Shown here piece by piece: positions 32,641-40,841 of a stretch of 64,000 nucleotides of DNA. Each line of letters starts with the position of its first letter. The stretch's first letter is position 1. The position numbers were made by a program, and so were the translations under genes. The notes under the pieces are model-generated. The model saw only the letters and a list, made by a program, of their open reading frames with translations. It did not search any database and was not told the DNA's origin. Origin of the DNA: Symsagittifera roscoffensis (Eukaryota > Xenacoelomorpha > Acoela > Convolutidae); NCBI RefSeq assembly GCF_963678635.1, contig NC_087070.1:36955109-37019108 (forward strand), written 5' to 3'.

Positions 32641-33915
32641 ATACCAAAGGACATGGAGGGACTCGAGTACCTACTGGTGGAGCCAGCATGTGAAGTGAAC
32701 GAAAAAGGCATCAGAGAGAAGAATGATGGCAATGAGAACTTTAGTTTGGATGACATTGAAAAAATAGAAGCGGACTCTGAAGCGAAATCTTTTGTGGAAG
32801 AAGACTGGAACGATCCGGAGCAAGGTGAGGTGCCGAAGTGGACAGAACCAGACTTATCAATACCAGCGGGGACAAGGAGTGGCAATCGCAAACGAACAGG
32901 CATGAGGTATAACAGGTATGGGGACAATTTCCTGATTGATAAGTTACAGCCCGACGACCTAGGCAAAGAACTACTAAGTGTGGGCGAGCTGGCGGCGGAT
33001 GGTGAATGGCAAATCATCAATGATAATGAACACTACCCACAGGAAGACTACTCGACACCGGAGCGGGAGACGGATTTAGAACAGAGCGAGATAGAGAGGA
33101 GGGAGAATACGAACCTGAGGATATTAGAATGGATGCGCGATGTCAAGAACGGAAGCGACGAAGGACAAAGCATACAACAAGTTGACTTATCAGCGGGAAA
33201 GCACATGAAAACGGAGAATCCTCTTTTCGGCTGGACGGCAACAGACAGGCCGCTCGACATTCCGCCAGATAATTCAGACCCAGCATCATCGACGGGGACG
33301 TCGATAAATATTTTTGTCCGGGGAGTGGGGGTAGGACTTACCCACACCGAAAATTTAATGATAAAGAAACTCAGGGAAGTGAGAGAAACGAGCGAACTGG
33401 AACTGGATGGGGAGGAGGCCGAGCCTACCATAGGACGGAATTTCAAAACGAAGTTTGAAATACCAAACGAATACTCGGAAAATATCCTGATAACGGATAG
33501 TGACTTCATTCTGTCAGACAGGACTAGCGCAATCTGTATCACGGCGGACATGAGTTTCAAATCAAGACTGGAGGCTGACTTCAAGAGAGAGTACCAGAAT
33601 GTGGAGTTTCTGTTTAGACAGAGACCAGGGCTGGGAGGAATGGCTGCGCTTCCACCATCAGTAGCACAAGTCCCGGGCAAATACCTGTGCTTCCTAGTGA
33701 CGAGGGTCAATGACAGGAACACGATCGATCCCGATTACGTGATGTTGGCACTAACAAGACTACGAGACTTCATGATTGAAAGAGGGGTATCGGAGGTCTC
33801 AATGCCGGTGTATGAACCAAACAGGGGCAAATTGAGCCCAAGGGAATTGTACGCTATCCTACACGTGGTCTTCGCAGAAAGTGAGATAATGGTACATCTT
33901 CACAAGAAATACTAA
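32641..33915 (+). CDS. Element 1 pol C-terminal extension with macro domain
   Basis: After the integrase GPY/F module come about 270 acidic residues, then the block FVRGVGVGLTHTENLMIKKL, which is nearly unchanged in element 2. The last 150 residues (about 33,460-33,912) resemble the macro domain of TARG1/OARD1, which removes ADP-ribose from proteins. The matching parts are ITADMSFKSRLEADFKREY, GKYLCFLVTR, VSEVSMPVYEPNRGKLSP and AESEIMVHLH. Family assignment is from pattern and order of segments. Whether it bound or cut ADP-ribose is unknown. I am confident of the fold and much less so of catalysis. Confidence 0.72.
   Translation: MPKDMEGLEYLLVEPACEVNEKGIREKNDGNENFSLDDIEKIEADSEAKSFVEEDWNDPEQGEVPKWTEPDLSIPAGTRSGNRKRTGMRYNRYGDNFLIDKLQPDDLGKELLSVGELAADGEWQIINDNEHYPQEDYSTPERETDLEQSEIERRENTNLRILEWMRDVKNGSDEGQSIQQVDLSAGKHMKTENPLFGWTATDRPLDIPPDNSDPASSTGTSINIFVRGVGVGLTHTENLMIKKLREVRETSELELDGEEAEPTIGRNFKTKFEIPNEYSENILITDSDFILSDRTSAICITADMSFKSRLEADFKREYQNVEFLFRQRPGLGGMAALPPSVAQVPGKYLCFLVTRVNDRNTIDPDYVMLALTRLRDFMIERGVSEVSMPVYEPNRGKLSPRELYAILHVVFAESEIMVHLHKKY
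33316..33326 (+). repeat. Internal polypurine-like word in element 1 (third, strongly conserved)
   Basis: GTCCGGGGAGT followed by GGGGGTAGGACT, just before the macro domain. Over more than 20 bases the DNA is the same in element 2 (52,613-52,636 on the minus strand), better than its surroundings, and the amino-acid reading differs in phase from the LSGE sites. Confidence 0.65.
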
Positions 33916-34435
33916 TTGAGCATCGCCTGAGTCGGGTACACGGGGGTCTCGAGTTGAGTATGAGGGGAGAATCTCGAATTAGGTGTGGTGGTTCAAAACA
34001 GGTAAAAAGATCTTAAAGGCGATTGGCATGACAATTAAGTTTTAAATGATTGATGGTGCTAAAACATAAAATGAATCTGCATGCTTTTAAAAAATTTCCA
34101 ATTGAACTATTTTAGTAGGACGAAAAGGAAAGGGTTTTAACTATAGTGGCAAAGGGGGTTTTTAGGTTAGGAACATAGCCTGTTAGTCTAAAAATCGGGT
34201 GTTATTTTCAGATTGATTTGATAAAGTCAAATTGACTACCCAACTGCATGCAATTGAAAGAAAGGAAGACCTTGAAGGAAAACGCAAGTTGAACAACGCT
34301 TCAAGAAGTTAATACTCAAGTTTGTAAGGTAATACCCAAGTTGCTAAGGTAAAACTCAAGTTGCTAAGGTAAAACTCAAGTTGCTAAGGTAAAACTCAAG
34401 TTGCTAATACTCAAGATTACCTGGAAGTTACAGAA
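33916..34435 (+). other. Element 1 spacer between pol and accessory module
   Basis: Non-coding, 520 bp. At 34,310-34,415 a 20-bp unit ACTCAAGTTGCTAAGGTAAA is repeated five times. A spacer of about 360 bp occupies the same place in element 2 (51,658-52,021) without this repeat. It could hold a promoter or splice acceptor for the accessory genes, but I see no decisive signal. Confidence 0.6.
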
Positions 34436-35444
34436 ATGGCAGATCGATTCTGGAAGTCCATGCCATCGGCTCTGAAAAGGCCCACACTTGATGAGTTGTA
34501 CAGGCGCCTGAGGGACCTGGATTACACTCAAGTGGATGAGAGAATGGCGGTGATGCTGAATGCCATCCTCCAGTTGGAGGAACAGGGCGAATGCCCGGAG
34601 CCTGCAACAGAAGCGGTTTTGATGGTCGGCTACACCACCGATGGAATATCCAACCAAGAGCAAACCAGATGGCTGTCCTGGAATGTGGGTGGAGCAATAA
34701 GGGGATTCGACTTGGCAAGGAACCCTGGCTTGAGCAACAATACCGAGTATGGCGCAGGGGAGTTCCCACTACCGATCAGACCATCAGCCAGATCTACAGG
34801 CCAGAGCACGAGTAAGATGCCATCGATGTCGCGAGCGCAACAAACGGGGGAAGCGTATCCGGACCTCAGTATCATGAAGAGAAAGCTTGAGAGGACTCAG
34901 CGGGAGAGGAACAAGGCGAACCTCGACCGGGATCAAGCGAAGCTTGAGAGAGATCAGGCGAAACTTGAGAGGGATCAAGCGGTCGTCGAAAAAGACCAAG
35001 CGCGGAGGGAACTGGATATGTTGAAAGCTGAGCATCTACAAGAACAAAGAGTACGAGAGAATGCCGCGAATTGTGAGCAGCTGAAGTCGGAGCTTGAGAG
35101 GATCCAGCAACGACAACGTGAGCTTGACATGCAGAAAGGGGGCTAGGCCCAAAGAGCGGATGGTTACCGGCTCAACGCCAGAGTCGCGTATGGAGGTGGA
35201 CGAAGCTCCCAGATCGAAGGGACGTTTCAACCTTGATCGCGCGGGTCAAGATTATATGAATGAGGGGTTGGAGGTGTGGATACCAACTGAATCAACGTCC
35301 TCCCTGCATGGCATAGAGACACAAATAATACGCCCATTGATGGACGTCGCGCTGCCTGGATATACCCCAAGTTCAACCGCTAGTAGTAGTCAGGTGAGCG
35401 GTAGCTCGTCACGACTGAAAGAGTTGACGAGCGGCTACAGCTAA
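34436..35444 (+). CDS. Element 1 accessory part A: conserved small protein with coiled coil
   Basis: The first 70 residues (TLDELYRRLRDLDYTQVDERM, then ATEAVLMVGYTTDG) match the product at 51,322-51,657 of element 2 (TLDEIYQRLIDCHF, TEVMLILAYGESG). Residues 140-235 form a long, highly charged coiled coil with repeated LERDQAK, which element 2 lacks. No known family is recognised. Its position, first after pol in both elements, is where other Metaviridae may place env, but there is no signal peptide or membrane segment. Confidence 0.6.
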
Positions 35445-35467
35445 GGAGTTGTGAGAGTCCAGCAAGA

Positions 35468-36844
35468 GTGGAGCTACCCTCGACGTGGAGGGAGCAACCT
35501 GTCAGGAGTGTGGTGATCTCAAGTTACAAGAAGAATACAGAAGGCAGATACCACAGGCACAATCGGATGGATTGGAGCACGGCGCAGAGAGACAGGAGGG
35601 ATTCCTTCCATGACGCGGCTTGGTTGGAATACCTCACGCAGCCACGTGTGCCTGAGGGGGCGGTCCACCTGATCATAGGGGACAGCTTGTTGCGGGTGCT
35701 GACCGCGATTCAATCCCATTTGCAAACGGGGATCTTGAGTTTCGCTGGAGCTGCGACGCCACAGATGTTGGCAACACTTGAGATGCTAGGGATGGCAAGA
35801 GTATACACGGTAACTTTGATGGTCGGGACGAATGACGTGTCTAGGGGGGAGGCAAGGAAGGTGACGAGGCTGCATGACAAGATGAGCTGCATTCTTGATG
35901 AATTGCGGATTCAAATGGATCCTGCCATTCTCACGGTGTGCACCATTCCTTATAACATGAAAGCGGATCAACATGCGATGGAGATGAACACGAAGGTGCG
36001 AAACCTGAATGAAATAATCAGGCAGATACACCAAAGGAGTGTCCTCCCCGTTGGACTACTGGACGTAGCCGAGCAGATGGAGCGATCTGCTTTCCCCGAC
36101 GATGCATCCTCGGACGGGATTCACTTTGATAGGCGCAGAGGGGTGGAGTGGTTAAATGACGTCTTCCAAAGGCACATAAGCGCGTTGGAGGCAGAGTTGC
36201 TAGAGACGGTCCAAGTCACGTTCGGACCACCCCCAAATCCACCCTTCTTCAACCCGAGAGCTTTGCCCAGTCGCCTGGGAGCGACGGCCGATTCTAGAGA
36301 CAGTTCGAGGAGCAGCCGGACCAGGTTGCCAGGCGCCGCACCCATGGAGGCCGAGGAGGCAACGTCATCAACTCCTCAGGGTTCGGTAATATCCTCGGTG
36401 GTGGTGGCGAAAAAGAAACCGGAGAGGCCAGCGGAGACCAGTAGGTCGAGATATGTGGAGGAGGTGACGGAGCTGGACTTGGAAGATCTGGAGTGCAGGC
36501 AAGAGTTGGCGGAAGCTTTGGGTCATGAGCGGGTGTCACACGAAGACTTGGGTAGACACCAGTGCGTGGACTGGCTGAAGGCTCACGAGACGCATTTCTC
36601 AAGAGCGAAAATAATGGAGACAGCGGATCTGACTGGGATTCCCACGAAATCGGCCATAGGACCCATCAACTATAGGCCTCTCAAGTCGCTGGGGAGTCCG
36701 GGACTCGTGGTGGAGCCTCCCAAGCATCAAACCAGCATTGCCAGGATCAGGTTGGCAACTCTAGCACATTTGAGGGTGGTGGACAAACTGCTGGACGCCG
36801 CTTTTGGTGGACAAACTGATGGAACTACCGGACGCCGCTTTTGA
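35468..36844 (+). CDS. Element 1 accessory part B: SGNH/GDSL-type hydrolase domain
   Basis: An open region of 458 codons. The blocks of the SGNH hydrolase superfamily are visible: block I IIGDSLLRVL (Ser73), block II with Gly94, block III MVGTNDVSRG (Gly120, Asn122) and block V SSDGIHFD (Asp216, His219). Between them are alternating hydrophobic strands and helices, such as ILTVCTIPYN. The superfamily includes esterases, lipases and acetylhydrolases, and an SGNH esterase is known in ORF1 of CR1-like LINEs. The C-terminal 200 residues are proline- and charge-rich. Their end (TADLTGIPTKSAIGPINYR) matches a short element 2 product at 50,950-51,276, but the hydrolase domain itself has no counterpart there. 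Confidence 0.75.
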   Translation: MELPSTWREQPVRSVVISSYKKNTEGRYHRHNRMDWSTAQRDRRDSFHDAAWLEYLTQPRVPEGAVHLIIGDSLLRVLTAIQSHLQTGILSFAGAATPQMLATLEMLGMARVYTVTLMVGTNDVSRGEARKVTRLHDKMSCILDELRIQMDPAILTVCTIPYNMKADQHAMEMNTKVRNLNEIIRQIHQRSVLPVGLLDVAEQMERSAFPDDASSDGIHFDRRRGVEWLNDVFQRHISALEAELLETVQVTFGPPPNPPFFNPRALPSRLGATADSRDSSRSSRTRLPGAAPMEAEEATSSTPQGSVISSVVVAKKKPERPAETSRSRYVEEVTELDLEDLECRQELAEALGHERVSHEDLGRHQCVDWLKAHETHFSRAKIMETADLTGIPTKSAIGPINYRPLKSLGSPGLVVEPPKHQTSIARIRLATLAHLRVVDKLLDAAFGGQTDGTTGRRF

Positions 36845-37623
36845 GGGTACGAGATTAGCAGACGATCCTAGATACGGGAAACCCTGCGGGAACACGCAGC
36901 TGGCCAAAACCTTGGCAGTTTATGACAGAGCAGATCCAGCCGCTGCGAGGGTGGTCATCGTGGCGGGATCGGATTTTGAAGGGAACGTCTCCGAAGTTAT
37001 TTTGGCCGGAAACTTTGATATACTCACTACCGGGAGCGGAGCTAAACCAGATGTTAACTTTGGTGGTAGCAATAAAATCGGAGATGCCTTGCGAGCCCGA
37101 GCTACTACTGCTTGCAGGAATGAATGATCACTTGCATGCGACAGGGTTTCTTGAGCAGCTCAAGTGTGATGATTCAGCACCGAAGAGAATCTGGGAAGTT
37201 ATCCAGATTTTATTGGCAGCAATGAACGAGTTACAAGAGAACGTTGCCTCACGATTTGGCTCCAAGACAAAATTAGTGTTCACGACGTCCCCCGGGTACG
37301 CGAGCATGCCTCCCGCTCTGCAATTTGTATATGCGGTCTTGATCTTGATAGCGGAAGGGAATGGGTGGCGTATTCTGATGGCAGCTCCCAATCGGGAGTT
37401 GGAACCAACGAACTTGAGACTTCGCAAGTCAGAACTGGCGGCGGCGTGGGCGGATGTGTCCCACGCGTTGAGGGGCCTCTACGAGTTGGCAGACATCCTC
37501 ATTGTATTGGACGAGGTCCTCTTGCTGGAGATATCAAACTTCGCCAGGCAACTCAAGCTCAGTCCGGCTATAGGGGATGATCATCCAATAGTGACTCATC
37601 TGACGGCCAGCCTGTGGTTTTGA
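36804..37623 (+). CDS. Element 1 accessory part C: second SGNH-like domain
   Basis: Segments ELLLLAGMNDHLHATGFLEQL, KLVFTTSPGYASMPPALQFVYAVL, ILMAAPNRELEP and LYELADILIVLDEVLLLEISNFARQLKL match element 2 closely (VIVVAGSKDHLQSRGLLSRL, VVFVLSPWYAILPEPLQFVY, VIIPAPNRTVDP). The G-x-N-D-like block and the strand/helix rhythm recall block III of the SGNH fold, so this may be a distant, possibly non-enzymatic relative of part B. The call as SGNH is tentative. The homology between elements is clear. Confidence 0.5.
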
Positions 37624-37626
37624 AGC

Positions 37627-39021
37627 ATGGAGTTAACTATCACAAGCTCCACCAGTAAGTCTAGAGGGCCGAGCAATGAAAGGGAGAACGTGGCCGCAGC
37701 GGAGAAGCAACTGGAGTCGATGGTGTACAGGTTCAGTCGGGGCGTGGACACACTCCGGATTGACGGATATTTCGCATTGGTGCTTCTAACCCATGAGGAA
37801 CTAATGTCATTTCATCGGCTAATGAATTACGGAGAGCCCCTGTCGATGTGAAGAACACACTTGAGTTTTGACACCTATTCGTACAAGTGTGCGGCCGGAC
37901 TGAAGACGCTGCTAGTGCAGTACCTCCTGATGCTAAACCGGCACCTGACTGGTGAAGAAAAGAGCCCGAAGACGCGAGATGAATGGAGGAAAGTGAATGG
38001 GGGTATGCCACTGTTGACAGACCTGTGCCTGGCCGTGAGATCGGACCCCATGGGGATAATCCGGGGGCTAGAGGAGGTCGTAACCTGCATTTATGGACCG
38101 GCCGTGACGTACGCGTTTTCAGATCCTCTGGTGACAGCTTATCGCTACTCAGTGACCCACTTGAGCCTCATAAGCATACTAGATGGGACGACACTCTATT
38201 GGTGTCAGCAAGAGGTGCTAAAGACACAAATGAGCAACACGGTGCTCTTCGGAAAGGTGAAGGATCCGGAGTTGGTGATATACAGTTTCCGAGGACAACT
38301 GCAGTGTAGGATGGGAGGTAAACGCGAAGGCCCCATCGAAATCTACCCCAAGTTCTGGAACCTAAATCCCCTGACAGCAAGTGGACAAGAGGTCGTGAGA
38401 ATTCCCGCATGGAAGAAAAGCTTTGAGTTGGTGAAAAGGGAGCTAGAGGCAATATTGGAGAAGGAAGTCCTACCAGCAAGCATTCCAGAGTTTCCAACAG
38501 TGAGGAGAATGACCCTGGGGATGAACAGCTCCCTGGTGGTCCCGTCCCTGTTCGCGAGAGCAGCAGCCGAAGAACAACAGAGGGAGTTCAACGATGGCTG
38601 CGATCCCCTGTTCATCGGCTACACTGCAGCAATTTATTTTCATACAAGCGATGCGAAAATAAATTCATGGACAACTCAAGCCAAGAAAATTAGAGGCTCG
38701 ATGCCCCCGAAATTCGAGGTGCGAGAAGTCTTGAGAACACTTGAGCGGGCAGGTCTCGAGAATAAGTTGCCGGTGTGGGACGATGGCAGGATGATCGTGG
38801 AGGAAGGACACATTGCACTAAAAGGAGATGAGATGATGTTTGCCACGAGAAGATACCGGGCACCTTATGGACTGGAGCAAGTGGAGATGAGACAGGAGGG
38901 GAAAGAGCTGGATGCAGCAGGCCCATTGTATGTGGCTCTGACAGAATATAAGAAAACGGGTCCGACGACACCATCACCCTATCGGTGGGCACCCCTGGGG
39001 ATAAAAGGAGCGGCCCTGTAG
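37627..39021 (+). CDS. Element 1 accessory part D: large helical protein of unknown function
   Basis: Two neighbouring open stretches. Conserved with element 2 (48,160-49,900): LRIDGYFALV / LRLDGFLTLI, LLVQYLLMLNRHLTGE / LLLQYLLPQNRSVTGE, GMPLLTDLCLAVRSDPMGII / GMPLLTYLAVMMRIDPLALI, CIYGPAVTYAFSD / VVYGPVMSFALPD, then YPKFWNLNPLT / NPKLWNLRPVV and the R-R-M-x-L-G motif. The pattern of hydrophobic helices with small loops could be structural. I recognise no domain. The degree of conservation suggests a working protein in the ancestor of both elements. Confidence 0.55.
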
Positions 39022-39046
39022 AATATCGATTCAGGAGGATTCTTGA

Positions 39047-39638
39047 GAGAAGAGGAGTAGAATCAGGAGAGGAAAGCATGGACGAGACTCTCAGCGAGGC
39101 AGGAGAGGATATGGCAGTGGGAAACACACCGGAGCCAAAACCATCAGAGGAGGAGTTCACCACTCAAGAACTGTTGAAGGATCTGAGCGGAGAAAATTGG
39201 GCAGACACTGCCACGCCACCTCTGACCTCATCTCCCCGCAAGAATCTAGAGTTACCACTGACGAGCGAGAATCCTAACATGGGAATGATATTCCTGAGCG
39301 CAGAAAGAAGGGAGAAGAACACCTTCGAGGGAAACAGGGATGCTTTCCTAGGCACTCTGGATGAGGACGCTTGGCGAGAATTCTTGAGCGATTTTAATCG
39401 AGAAGTGAATGACGAGATCTAATTGGATGATTTCAAGGAGGAGCTGTGGGACACGGTGGTAAAATTCGGAGAGCCTGTCCTGATGGGGACAGGTCTAGAG
39501 GAGAAAGCTAGAGGAGAACTGCTGAGCAAGATGGTCGAGTTGAGGAAGGCATTACGGAAGACCAAAGAAGACAAATGTAAAGACAGCTCTACTCTGAAAC
39601 AAAAAACTGACAATAAAATAATTGAAAGTGTAAGGTGA
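39047..39638 (+). CDS. Element 1 accessory part E: acidic region
   Basis: Short open stretches that encode strongly acidic, serine- and threonine-rich sequence (MDETLSEAGEDMAVG, DAFLGTLDEDAWREFLSDF). The phrase FKEELWDTVVKFGEPVLM is similar to the start of the element 2 product at 47,071-47,988 (ERTWDVIRRYGTQSIM). It probably links parts D and F. Confidence 0.4.
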
Positions 39639-39710
39639 GATAAGGTCGAAACTAGAAATATAATTAAAAGTACTAATATCCTTAAGGCTCGAGCAGGGGG
39701 GAGGCAAGAG

Positions 39711-40835
39711 TTGGAAGGGTTGGATGGAGACAAAGAAGTCGAATCAGTGATGATAACGACAACGCCCCCGAGTAAAGACGTGAGGTCTCGCAAGAGGAAG
39801 AGAGACGTAGAGGGATTGGGCAGTCCTTCAGCGGATGCGGTCTCGGAGAAAAACTGGAGAGAGACGGCCCCCATGGTTCTGGCACGATGGAAGACAGCAG
39901 CCTACAAGAGTAGCTACGAGCCAAGGAAGCTGCTCGACGTAAGAAGAGAGATGGAGGTCCCCTCCAGCTCAACAACGGAAGAAGACTTCAAGCCTCAGAG
40001 GACAAAAATGAAACGAGGTTCGACAAGTGGGCAGACATGGGAAGTGGACATCGGCAAAGAATGGGTCTCAAATGAACACCAGGTCACTGGGAAGCAAGTG
40101 ACTAGCGATCCTCTTGAGAAGAATAAAACGAGGAACACCTCCCGACCGTGGTGGGTGGCCCTGGAAACATTGCAGGAATTGGAAGACTGCCTAAAGAAGC
40201 TCGACAGTGGAGTGTCACGCAAACGACGCAACTGGGCTACCCAGCAGAAGGCTGACATCAACAAATTGGAATTGGGGAGCCAACTGAAGAGAACTTGGCA
40301 GAACTTGTTGAGGGATCATTTTGAAGAAGCGATGAGAACATCCTCATCGGCATCGCCTTTGATGGCGAATCCCTTCATTAGAACCGCAGGACAACTGATG
40401 TTCGCGTGGAGCCTGGTGGGAATAGAGTTAGAGACACTGACTTCGTACGATAAGTTGAAATTGGGAGGCAAGAATCTAGAGGTGTATCGAGTACTTGCTA
40501 GGGATAACTCAGGCTTGAGTCTGGCAAGGAGGAAAGATGCTACCTGTTTATTTAGGTGGATAATGTCGATGATGACTGATAGTACCATCCTAGCATGTCA
40601 CCAGAGAGCAATCGGAAGCAAGACAGTGGAAAGGAGAGTCTCGGCAGTCATCTTGAACGTGTACCAGAGTACTGGGATAGAAAAGGAGGATGGTTCTAGG
40701 CAGTCTCTAGAGAGCCACAGGAAGTTAGATGAGATACGGAGATTCTACAACAAGAAGTGCGAGGAGAAACATGACGTACACCGTATTTTGGCTTCGTCAG
40801 GGGAGTACTTGAAACCCAACAAAAAGGGAGAGTAA
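39711..40835 (+). CDS. Element 1 accessory part F: basic protein with conserved C-terminal half
   Basis: The N-terminal 120 residues are basic with SRKRKRDV, a candidate nuclear localisation signal. Element 2 has a similar lysine-rich part. The second half contains TWQNLLRDHFEEAMRT (element 2: SWRAALQRYFDETMHA), and RVSAVILNVYQSTGI with KLDEIRRFYNKKCEE (element 2: FMRALLELYQDM, RLEEVRRYSNKELKV). No known domain is recognised. Confidence 0.5.
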   Translation: MEGLDGDKEVESVMITTTPPSKDVRSRKRKRDVEGLGSPSADAVSEKNWRETAPMVLARWKTAAYKSSYEPRKLLDVRREMEVPSSSTTEEDFKPQRTKMKRGSTSGQTWEVDIGKEWVSNEHQVTGKQVTSDPLEKNKTRNTSRPWWVALETLQELEDCLKKLDSGVSRKRRNWATQQKADINKLELGSQLKRTWQNLLRDHFEEAMRTSSSASPLMANPFIRTAGQLMFAWSLVGIELETLTSYDKLKLGGKNLEVYRVLARDNSGLSLARRKDATCLFRWIMSMMTDSTILACHQRAIGSKTVERRVSAVILNVYQSTGIEKEDGSRQSLESHRKLDEIRRFYNKKCEEKHDVHRILASSGEYLKPNKKGE

Positions 40836-40841
40836 CAGTAT

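Noticed and set aside
33048-33722. Antisense frame of 224 codons under the macro-domain region
   Set aside because: It is a shadow of the sense frame. Serine- and leucine-rich composition is typical of antisense to an acidic coding strand. The corresponding antisense frame in element 2 is shorter.
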